NCBI GenBank assembly: GCA_004565275.1
Contig: SDOX01000005.1
Coordinates: forward strand, 1,400,765 to 1,464,764
Source of the DNA: Nannochloropsis salina CCMP1776
Lineage: Eukaryota; Sar; Eustigmatophyceae; Eustigmatales; Monodopsidaceae
Direction of reading: 5' to 3'
DNA: 64,000 nucleotides
The first letter of the stretch is position 1. The number at the start of each line of letters is the position of its first letter. The notes beneath the pieces are model-generated. The model did not search any database. It was given only the letters and a program-made list of their open reading frames with translations, and was not told the origin of the DNA. This document shows, piece after piece, positions 1-8,789 of this stretch. Made by a program: the position numbers and the translations under genes.

Positions 1-782
1 GTTGCTTGCCAGCGAGGCCCCCGTTAAGCGACATGTCCAACCCCTTTCCTGTTTAAAATTCATCAAAACGGCATCCATGTCATGATCCCGTGCCTGTACA
101 TTCAAAATACATGTGCAGCACGAGGGCATTGCATCTTGTTTTTCAAAAATTGCACAATGCCCCGGGCGACCTTGAGTTGTGTCTTAATGTTCCCAAACCT
201 CGCGTCCGGCTGGTGAGACAATCGGACGCGAAAACACCCACATGGTGACATTTCCAAAATTATCCCGGTTTTATCCCGGTGCGCATCAATTTTTTTTTAG
301 TTATCTTCGTGCGTATGATATTTGCAAGTACGGGAGTCGGCACGAGGTAATGGATTTCAGGAAGCACACAAGAAAGAACTCGAACGATCGTATTCTTTGG
401 GGGGGGAGGTGGTCGAGACCTGTAGAAGAAATGTGCAGCCATCTCCACGAACCTCTTTGTCTCCCTTTCAATCGTAACCTTGTAGCCTTCGTTGTCGGAC
501 AGCTTTTCTCACAGGCTGCAGGGGGCAGTGGCGCATTTCTTCAATTGCTGTGTCCCAATTTGGCCTCACAGCGCGCTTTCGCCGCCCTCTCTGAACCCCT
601 GGGCCCATAGAAAGTTTGCGTCTAATCAAATAATAAAACCCAGCACACAACCAGGCACTTAAAAGTCTTGTCTTCGAATCGCAAAGCGACACTCGTGCTA
701 CTTTTCTGCTGCCAGACGAATTTCGAATCGCATACTTGTTCGAGTGCAGCGCCTTCTCACTTTGAAGCCTGTAGCATCTTCA
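1..782. other. left-edge spacer, no supported gene
   Basis: AT-richer sequence upstream of the sulfotransferase gene. On the minus strand a stretch from about 495 down to 260 stays open and reads somewhat like protein (it contains NEGYKVTIERETKRF), so it could be a 3' exon of a gene leaving the window to the left. No family is recognised and no clear splice acceptor was found. The rest shows nothing I can name. Confidence 0.3.
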
Positions 783-2252
783 ATGACATCCAACATTCCA
801 AGAACTTTTCCATGCTTTAGACGGGCATTGACCATCATGACCGCGCTCGCCGTGGGATTTGGCGTCCTCTTTACAAACATGTATGCCCCCAGAAATGCTG
901 CCACCACGGAAATGTCTGCCCGGGGTTTGCATTCGCAGACCGCCAAGACTCGACTGAGGATCGGCGACGTGACCGCATTAGCTAAAGCCCCCTTTGCTCA
1001 CTGGGCCAAGGCGGACGCAAGCGGTGCGTCAAGGACGTCCATGGACACTCAAGATATCACCAGAAAGCGCAAGAATGAGGAAGTGGAAAAAATGGAGGCG
1101 AAAGAACCTTTGGTGGGAGGCAGCCTGTGGCGTGCTTTGGAAGCAGAGTTACGGGAGCGCCCTGATTTCGAAGCTTTGACATCCACCAAATCCGTGCGCC
1201 CTTTTCGAACACAGGCCAAAATGGCACAGACACAGGCTTGTTTCCGGGCGCGCAAGGGCACCGCTTTCTTGTTGCACATGCGAAAAGCAGGTGGAACGAC
1301 CTTACGGAATTATCTGAGTGCCTTGGTGAAGAATGCCCGCGAACAACTGGTTTACGTGGCCGAAGGGCGGACTTTCAATGTGTCCTGCTTCCATGACCAG
1401 GGTGAGATGATGATTTTGACCTCCCTGCGACAGCCTCTGGCGCGGATCTTGTCCTCCTACTGGTACGAAGGTCGGTACGATTATAAACCTGCCCCTTTGG
1501 TGCCCGGCACGGACCCCGCCTTGGCTGCCGCGATCTACGACGAGACCAAGGCGAAGGCCGCCGTGCCCCTTTCCTTCCAAGACTGGGTTCGGTACGTCCG
1601 GCAGATGGATTACGTCCGCTGGACCCGGGCCAGTGCGCGGGGAGTCTGGTACTCGGTGGACAATTACTACGTGCAAACGTTGACAAACCGATACCGACAT
1701 AACACCTACGCAGAGGTGGGAAAGCACGACTACGAGCTGGCCCGACGCATCCTCGCGAGTTTTGACGTGGTGATGATCACGGAATGGATGGGGTGGGCGA
1801 ACCAGACGGCTTACGTGCAAGAGAGCTTGGGGGAAAAGGGGAAGGATCCTAGCAGGGGGATGAACCAGAGGAACAAGCTGATCCGCGTGCGTGACGACAC
1901 GGAAATCGACCGGGAGATGTTTGCGTCGGTCTGGCGGGCCAATACGTGGGACTTACTCCTGTATGAATTTGCGAAAAATCTGGTGACGGAACGTTTGGCG
2001 GCTTTTGAAAAAGAAAAGCTGCAAGTCGGGCATCAGGAACGGAGCAAACGCGCCCTCTCAGCGGACAATCGCAGCCGCCAGGAGGGAGAAAGGAAGGAGT
2101 TGGTCTGTCAGGCGTCCAGAAATGACCCCCGCTGGAGGCGGGACAGGAGACAGGACTACTACAAACCGAACCCGGATTCCTACTTGTACGTTATGCCCCA
2201 ATGCATGGACCCCCAGATGCATGTGGAGACACTTAAGACGGACCTGAGATGA
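783..2252 (+). CDS. type II membrane sulfotransferase
   Basis: Single-exon protein of about 489 residues. The first ATG in the open frame is at 783; an upstream GTG at 744 is ignored. A short cytosolic tail is followed by one hydrophobic segment (residues about 13-33, ALTIMTALAVGFGVLF) and then a luminal domain, the layout of Golgi sulfotransferases. The motif FLLHMRKAGGTTLRNYL (near residue 165) fits the 5'-phosphosulfate binding loop for PAPS, and TSLRQPLARILSSYWYEGR fits the 3'-phosphate binding segment with its Arg and Ser. By family these enzymes move sulfate from PAPS to glycans or similar acceptors in the Golgi. It is closest in style to the heparan sulfate 2-O-sulfotransferase/Sulfotransfer_2 group, but the acceptor cannot be told. 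The C-terminal 80 residues are charged and unassigned. A PAPS transporter gene lies about 32 kb to the right. Confidence 0.8.
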   Translation: MTSNIPRTFPCFRRALTIMTALAVGFGVLFTNMYAPRNAATTEMSARGLHSQTAKTRLRIGDVTALAKAPFAHWAKADASGASRTSMDTQDITRKRKNEEVEKMEAKEPLVGGSLWRALEAELRERPDFEALTSTKSVRPFRTQAKMAQTQACFRARKGTAFLLHMRKAGGTTLRNYLSALVKNAREQLVYVAEGRTFNVSCFHDQGEMMILTSLRQPLARILSSYWYEGRYDYKPAPLVPGTDPALAAAIYDETKAKAAVPLSFQDWVRYVRQMDYVRWTRASARGVWYSVDNYYVQTLTNRYRHNTYAEVGKHDYELARRILASFDVVMITEWMGWANQTAYVQESLGEKGKDPSRGMNQRNKLIRVRDDTEIDREMFASVWRANTWDLLLYEFAKNLVTERLAAFEKEKLQVGHQERSKRALSADNRSRQEGERKELVCQASRNDPRWRRDRRQDYYKPNPDSYLYVMPQCMDPQMHVETLKTDLR

Positions 2253-2790
2253 CGGGCAAGGCGCTGTTTGAGCATGTGATAGGCTATGCGGCGTCATTGG
2301 TGGCTCGATAGGTCACGTTGACTCTTGGCTTTTGGAGGTCAGGGTGAGAGGAAGGCTTTGGAGAAGGGCAAAGTACCAGGAAAAGATTGACTTCGGGAGG
2401 AATTTGTGTGGAAGGATTGTAAAATTGATTACTGTTCTGAAACTCAGACGTAAGGTACGTCTCCAAATGTGAGAAAAGGGAGAGGAGAAAATATCCAGCA
2501 ATTGGCGTGGCAGATCTGAAAATTTGCACGGCCAGCGTAAATGAGAATGAAACATCACTGGAAAAATGAAGGGGGGGGGAGAACCGAGACACAGGTCAAG
2601 GGCTGGAGCCACAGACCCCACGCGTTTCCTCCCCCTTCATGTAAGGACCATGTAGCTTTCATCATCATTGTGCTTACAACCGGCAGCCCATGTCCAGCCA
2701 AGAAGAGTCCGGTCTAACTCCTTGCACACCTCCCCTTCCGAAGCCCCGTGCAATGGCGTTCACCCGGCCCCCTACATCCAGCCTCGAAAC
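2253..2790. other. convergent spacer
   Basis: Shared 3' region between the sulfotransferase (+) and the MtnA-MtnK gene (-). I see nothing beyond presumed 3' UTRs; the short open frames here lack protein-like composition. Confidence 0.5.
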
Positions 2791-5778
2791 TCAAACTTTC
2801 CTGGCTAAGGCCGCTACTGCCTCAATGCTGGCGTACTCCACTCCGTGTACCACCAAGGTCCGAGCCATTTTCAATGCCCGCTTCTCGCAGGCCGCCCGCA
2901 CTTGAAGATCCGCAATCGATTCCAAGTCCTCCACGTGCGCGATCCCGATGATCCTCCGAATCATTTTGCAACCGGCAAAGCCCAGCGTATCCCGTAGGAG
3001 GTCTTGCACAAACACTTTCTGGGCTGCTCTCAGCTCCTCGGGCTTTGCGTAGGCGACCCGCTTGAAACCTTCTCCCTGATGCGTCGCCGCGTCAGTCCAC
3101 AAAGCAAGAAATTTGGCGCAGAATTCCTGCCATATCGCCACGGACGTGTCCAGGACCCACTCAGCATACTCGTGCCGTCCTCCCCCGTCCGATGCCCGCC
3201 CCGCCTGGCTGAAATAATTCAGCCAGAAATTTGCCAAGAGAGCCCCGCACTCGAAGCCCATCGGCCCATAGAACGCGAATTCGGGGTCGATTACGACGGT
3301 GGATCCCTCCTTGACCATCACGGAACCCGTGTGTAAGTCCCCGTGGCACAAAGCTTCCGTGGAATCCATGAATTTCGCTTTCAATTTCCCCACAGCCACT
3401 TTTAAAGCCTGGTCTTGCCGAAACTGGGCGACCGTCTCGTCCAATGCCGGGCTTGTCCAACGATTGTGCGCGACCTCCGGGCAGTAGGGTTCGGTGAAGA
3501 CGACAGCTTCCGTCAAGGCGCACAAACCATGGTTACCTGACCAGAAGGCCACCGCCTCCCGTTTGGAAGGGCCGGAGAGGTGGAAGGAGGAAGTGAAGAA
3601 AAGGTTCCGTGCCATAAATTCGCTGAGAACGAGGGTTGGCCGTGGGGATTGGTAAGTAAGAGAATGCAAAAAGGGAGTCTGAGTGCGTGCGGTATACTTT
3701 CGTATGTTTGGACGTTGTTGTTATTGATTGACGCTACGTTGTGTGCCGGCAAACCGGGAAAAGGAGATGTAGCCGGGCGGGTCGGCCCATGCATCCTCAA
3801 CCAGGGGGACACGGAGAAGATTCCGAGCAGATCGCCCGACATACGCACCTCAAGTCGGCTGCTAGGGTGGAAAGGACGTCGCCTCTTATCAAAGCTTTCC
3901 GAAGGATGATATGGGGGGGAGGCACGAACTGCATGACAATCAGGGCCAGTGCCCTATTAGAATAGTAGACCTGAGAGATACCATGCGGGGAAGACGTCAG
4001 CCCAAGTAACAGATTAAAGGCTTCCGAAATATGGCCCAGAAACTGATAAAAACAAGCTCAGGGATCCTCCATATCCTCCCCCTTTCCCGCCGTACCTCCG
4101 GCACCAGCCTTGGCGTGTGACGGCCCTCCTCCTGCAATGCGGCGGCCTCGTAGAAGGCCCGGTCCAGCGTCAAGGGCCACGATTCCCCCACGCAGCGCAC
4201 GTAGGGCAGGGCTTGCTTGACGACCACGGTGTTTTTCGGACCTTTGACGATGAAAACTAGATTCAAATTCCCATCTCCGACCTCGGAGATTTCCACCTCG
4301 ACCCCTGTCCGGGCCCCCAGCAGGTCCCACACGTCTCGCACGTGTTTCTGAAGGAAAAGCGCCACGTTCTCTTCGCTCAAAGCCACGTATACTGAGGAGG
4401 GAGATGGGAGGTTGGCGCTCTCCAACTCCATGGCAAGGGTCGGGGCTGTGGCATCCGGCAAAGACGATGGTATTTGATGCGCCCCCTCGCCTTTCAAAAA
4501 GCCCGGGATGTCAAACGTCATCCGCGTTCCATGGCCCACAGTCCCGTTACTTTTCCTCCTGGAATCGCCCGTCTCCTGTGTTGGAACGCATGGCTTCGCG
4601 TCTGTAGCCCCAGCAGAGGGGAAAGGGTGGATCACGCCCTTCTCTGTGATGATCCCTGTGATCAAGGAGGCGGGGGTCACGTCAAAGCCTGGATTCCATA
4701 CCGCAATCTCTTGGGGCGCCACTTGAATCCCCTGCACCTGCGTCAGCTCCCGCGCGGGCCGTTCTTCAATCTCTATCTGATCACCGGATGCCAAGGACAG
4801 ATCGAACGACGTGAACGGCGCTGCCACATAAAATGCAACCCCATGATGTTTCGCTGTCACTGCCAATTGATAAGTCCCGATTTTGTTAGCCGTGTCGCCG
4901 TTCGCTGCGATCCGGTCCGCACCCACCACAATCGCGTCCAAGCCCTGCGTGGCCATGAGGAAGGAGACCATCGAATCCGTGATTAAAGTACCCGGAAGTT
5001 GGTCTTGGACCAATTCGAAGGCGGTCAAACGAGCTCCTTGGTTGTAGGGACGCGTCTCTGTGCAAAAGACACGTGCCAGCCGCCCCTCTTTGTGCAGTGA
5101 TCGGATGACGCCTAGGGCCGTGCCGTACCCTGCCGTAGCCAAGGACCCTGTGTTGCAATGCGTAAGGACTTTCACTCCTTGTCCTGGCAAGAGATTTGCC
5201 AAGATGGCAGCGGCCCCGTGGTCTCCTATTGCCTGGTTTGATTCCACGTCTTCCTTGAGCATCTGCTCCGCGAACGTTACCACCGCGCTGACCAATGGGG
5301 CTGCGTTTTGGACACCGGCCCCTACCGCGTCATGTTTCTTGGAGGTAGCCTGACTCAAAAGCAGGACTTCGTCCATGGCGGTAAAAAGGTTCACTGCAGT
5401 GGGTCGAGACGTCTTCAAGTAGACTACAGCTTCCTGTAACCATGCCGCTGCTGCTTGTAACGAGGCAAAGCCGTCCTTCCCCTGCACGTTACTTTTTGCG
5501 CTCATCTCCACCGCTAGGCTCAGCACCGCGACTATGGCGATTAAAGGCGCACCCCTCACATTCATATCACGGATGACCTTCCACGCATCCTGCGTCGTCT
5601 TCACCGGTATGTATGCTTTCTTGTTCGGTAGCAGAAGTTGGTCCAATACTTCCAACGAAGGTTGTTCTGACTGAGGCGTACGCGGCGTATAGATCAGGGA
5701 TTGGAGGGCTCCTGGAGACGGGCGGTTGACATCATCGGTCATGATTGGCAGTCGCTTAAAATGAGATCGTGTGGTCAA
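2791..5778 (-). CDS. mtnA-mtnK: fused methylthioribose-1-P isomerase / methylthioribose kinase
   Basis: Two exons, 5778-4096 and 3678-2791, with a phase-0 GT-AG intron (4095-3679) whose acceptor is inferred; about 856 residues. Residues about 25-375 are Mtn[13 protein letters not shown] at the start, RGAPLIAI, the active-site cysteine segment [18 protein letters not shown], and the aspartate segment [21 protein letters not shown] linker of about 80 residues, poor in motifs, follows. The rest is MtnK, with [13 protein letters not shown] at the nucleotide loop, CHGDLHTGS (catalytic loop) and [15 protein letters not shown] (metal binding). MtnK phosphorylates 5-methylthioribose with ATP and MtnA turns the product into methylthioribulose-1-P, so one polypeptide would carry two consecutive steps of methionine salvage, with the later step at the N-terminus. 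There is no targeting peptide, so it is probably cytosolic. Bacteria and plants usually encode these as separate proteins. Confidence 0.88.
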
Positions 5779-6202
5779 GTAACCTAGATGTATGCTAGAA
5801 AGATGCCGTTCTAATTCGTGTTAACGTCAATGTCGAGGATATGTGCTGATGCAGTTGCACATCTCTGCGCTGGGAATCCAAGAATCTTGACTGAAGGCCG
5901 CAAAATGGGCCGAATGGGCGAAGAATTAGACCCCACTGTGCGTCTAGACCGTGGTTCTGGACCTCGCCATACCCTAGCCTTACTATGTTTTTCAAAAAAT
6001 TGCTAGGATCATGGATTTGTGTTTCGCTTTGATGGGCGGCGGCTGCTTCCCCTACTTCTAGTCACTAGTTTGGTAATAACCTCCCTATCAGGTTTAGGAT
6101 TTCCCCACAGGCACTTAAAGCAAAAAGAAGGTTATACTCCACGAATGCGTCTCAAACTCGTTCAAAGCATGTACATGTTACTTTTCAAGATCTACTGCGT
6201 GC
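5779..6202. other. spacer between two minus-strand genes
   Basis: About 420 bases holding the promoter side of the MtnA-MtnK gene and the 3' side of the RNA methyltransferase gene. No further signal is seen. Confidence 0.5.
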
Positions 6203-8173
6203 TCACCGCGTCCGGTCGAATACCGCCAACGTTTCCAAATGATCCGACCCCGGGAAAAGGACGAAGCCCTCCGCATGCACCAGGCGCCAGCCACTGTCCA
6301 TCAAGGCCATCGCGTCCCGTTTCAACGCCTCAAATCCGCAGGAAACATACACGATTCTCCGCAGCGTCCCCGCGTACGGGTCTTTCCTGTCCACCAAATG
6401 AGCCACCACCTCTGACTCCAAGCCCTTCCGTGGGGGGTCCACGATTAGCACGTTCGCCCCGTCGGCGTGTCCGGCTTCTAAGGCCTCCAAGGCCGTGGCG
6501 ATGATGAACGACACTTTCTCCCGCTTTTTCGCCGGCAATGCCTGCAATGTCTTGTCCACGCACGGTCCCAGGTAGGGGTTGATGTCGGAAAAACGCAAGG
6601 CGGCCGCTTTTCCCAGCATATTCAGACCGATCACTCCCCCCCCGCCGTACAACTCACAGACGACGCTTTGTGCCGGCACGAATTCCTGCGCACGCGCCAC
6701 CAGCTTTTCAAAGCCGTCCAAATTTCCCTGTCGGAACAACTGCGGGGTCAGGTAGAACAAAGTCTGGGACGGACCGATTTTTTCGGTGAGAAAGTCGGCG
6801 CCAAAGAGCTTCGTCCACGACCTTGCCTCCCGGGCGAAGATGGTGTTGCCCGGTCCCGTCCTGAAGTTCACCCAAATCGAATGCCACAATCCACCCGAGG
6901 CATCGGCGGCTTTCAAGGCCTTCAACAAGCGGGAGAGTTCCCCGCCTGCCTCCTTCTTTCCCGGGGCGTTCCAGACCAAGGTTAGTTGAACGCGCCCGGT
7001 CCGACGTTCGACGGCGACTTGGACGTAGCGGAGGGAACCCCCCAGAGAAGCCGGGTCAAAGGCCCGCGTCTTCATCGTGACGGTCGCCTCCGTCAATACT
7101 TGGACGGCCCGATTGATGCTGGGGTGGTGGACGCGGCAGTTTGGGATCGGCAACACCCGATGGCTACCTTCTTCGTACAAACCGAGATGGCATCCCCCCC
7201 ACTTAGAAAGCGGGGCCACGGCCAATTTCGCCTGCGTCCGCCACCCGTGCACGCCCGTGGCCAGCCCCAGGCTAAAATTGTCGTACCGGGCGACCCGTTG
7301 GAAAAAAACGCGGGCGTTCTCCATCACGGGGGTTTCGACCAAGCCGCTTCGATAGAAACACCCAGAGCAGGCCCCAAAATGCTCGCATTGCAAGGCGTCG
7401 TCCCGTCCTCCCCCCGCCTGCCCCCCTGCGAGGCCGTCCTTGAACAGTAGACCTTCCTTCCCGAAACGCTGGATCTTCACCCGGCGCAATTTGTCGTCCA
7501 TAGCCGCTTGCTGCCTCTTCTCCCTTCGCTGTTGGACTCGGGAAGGCCGTTGCCACCCCCCCGCCCCATTTTCCTCCTCCAATCCCTCTTCTCGGTGTCC
7601 CTTCCCTTGAGACTGTGACGACGCCGCCTTTCTGGCTTTCTGGCTGTTTGGACGGGCGTCCACGTCGAAAATTTCCGGGGGCGCCGCCGCCTCAGGGGTC
7701 AAGTGCTGCCCCACCGCCTCCGATATGGGCCCGCTGCCCCTGGGTTCATGGAAAGAGGAAGGAGAGGAGGAAGGAGGAGAAGGACGCATTCGAGCGGTAT
7801 TACTTCTGTCTGGGCTATCGCTGCTGTCTGCGGCCCTCTTCCTGCCCGGTATCTGATTGAAAGAGAAGGATTTCGATGACATCTTTCTTGCAAGGCGTTT
7901 AAAACGCGGAGGATCCCCTTTGCCAGCCTCAGGGTCCGAAGAGCCGCTGTTTCTGCTGTTACCGTCACCGTTGGTACTTGCAGAAAGATCAGTGCGGCGA
8001 TGTCGAAGGCCCTTGGCACCAACGGGGGTGAAATAGGCGCAGACAGAATGGAACACACAAATCTGATGAGGGAGACCCGTCCAAGTGGATGGGAAGGGAA
8101 AAGAAGATAAAAACACACAGATAAATGTAGCGAAACGCCTGGACCGATGGCACAAAATGTGGATTGAGATCAT
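6203..8173 (-). CDS. TRM2/RumA-type RNA (uracil-C5) methyltransferase
   Basis: Open frame of 656 residues. Signature elements in order: CEHFGACSGC (about residue 260), the C-X5-C-X2-C part of the [4Fe-4S] site of RumA-type enzymes; VCELYGGGGVIGLNMLG, the SAM-binding motif I; LIVDPPRKGLESEVV, the DPPR motif; and IVYVSCGFEALKRD, where the Cys is the nucleophile that attacks uracil C6 (the usual motif is SCNP; here it is SCGF). The family makes 5-methyluridine in tRNA (U54) or 23S rRNA. The first 240 residues are Ser/Arg/Pro-rich and of low complexity. The frame starts with a hydrophobic stretch (FATFICVFLSSFPFP) that could be an organelle presequence, but a start near 7885 (MSSKSFSF) is also possible, so the N-terminus and the compartment are unsure. 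Confidence 0.82.
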   Translation of the reverse strand: MISIHILCHRSRRFATFICVFLSSFPFPSTWTGLPHQICVFHSVCAYFTPVGAKGLRHRRTDLSASTNGDGNSRNSGSSDPEAGKGDPPRFKRLARKMSSKSFSFNQIPGRKRAADSSDSPDRSNTARMRPSPPSSSPSSFHEPRGSGPISEAVGQHLTPEAAAPPEIFDVDARPNSQKARKAASSQSQGKGHREEGLEEENGAGGWQRPSRVQQRREKRQQAAMDDKLRRVKIQRFGKEGLLFKDGLAGGQAGGGRDDALQCEHFGACSGCFYRSGLVETPVMENARVFFQRVARYDNFSLGLATGVHGWRTQAKLAVAPLSKWGGCHLGLYEEGSHRVLPIPNCRVHHPSINRAVQVLTEATVTMKTRAFDPASLGGSLRYVQVAVERRTGRVQLTLVWNAPGKKEAGGELSRLLKALKAADASGGLWHSIWVNFRTGPGNTIFAREARSWTKLFGADFLTEKIGPSQTLFYLTPQLFRQGNLDGFEKLVARAQEFVPAQSVVCELYGGGGVIGLNMLGKAAALRFSDINPYLGPCVDKTLQALPAKKREKVSFIIATALEALEAGHADGANVLIVDPPRKGLESEVVAHLVDRKDPYAGTLRRIVYVSCGFEALKRDAMALMDSGWRLVHAEGFVLFPGSDHLETLAVFDRTR

Positions 8174-8789
8174 TTGTTTGACATGAGGATGTCATTGCTC
8201 CATGTCAAGGAGCCTGTAAGGTCACAAAGGGGGGGGTCAATGGAACAGGGGGTATCCTCACCATCAGAAACATGATGGTGAAGGAAAGCCGCCTGCAAAG
8301 GCGTGTCTTGCGCGGTCTTCTCCGTGGAAGTGCCATGGGTTCTATTTGTATTGTGTGCATGAAAGATATGAGAGGGAGGGGCGTGAAACATCGACATCAA
8401 AGGATACCGTAGCAAAATCATGGAAGCGACATAACACCCGTCAAAGCCAAGTTGAACCGGACAGAGAGGTATTCAATGTAAAGCTGCCAGCTCGCACTCA
8501 TTCAAACTCTTCATCACATAGTTCAGGCACTTGACGTGGATCGTATGCTTCGTCAGAGAAGCAAGGGGCTGCTGGAACGAGTGCATTGAGATCGCTGTGG
8601 TAAATTTATCAGCTCCACTTGTCTGGTCGACCTGCAGCTTCCTTATCCCTTCGTGATCGCCGCGCCTCGCACCCACCCCCTTACTCGTGGCTAGTTTTTG
8701 CGGTACGAACTCGGCACTGGCAACGTCACCACAAGTATCGATATTTTGTGAAAGAGAAACAGGTGGCTGGCGCCAGTTAGTTTGAGGAG
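8174..8789. promoter_or_regulatory. divergent promoter region
   Basis: About 600 bases between the RNA methyltransferase (-) and the Sac phosphatase (+), which point away from each other. Both promoters must lie here. I could not pick out a convincing TATA box or repeated operator. Confidence 0.4.

Noticed and set aside
744-782. Extension of the sulfotransferase frame upstream
   Set aside because: The extra codons begin with GTG; the first ATG is at 783 and leaves a typical short cytosolic tail.
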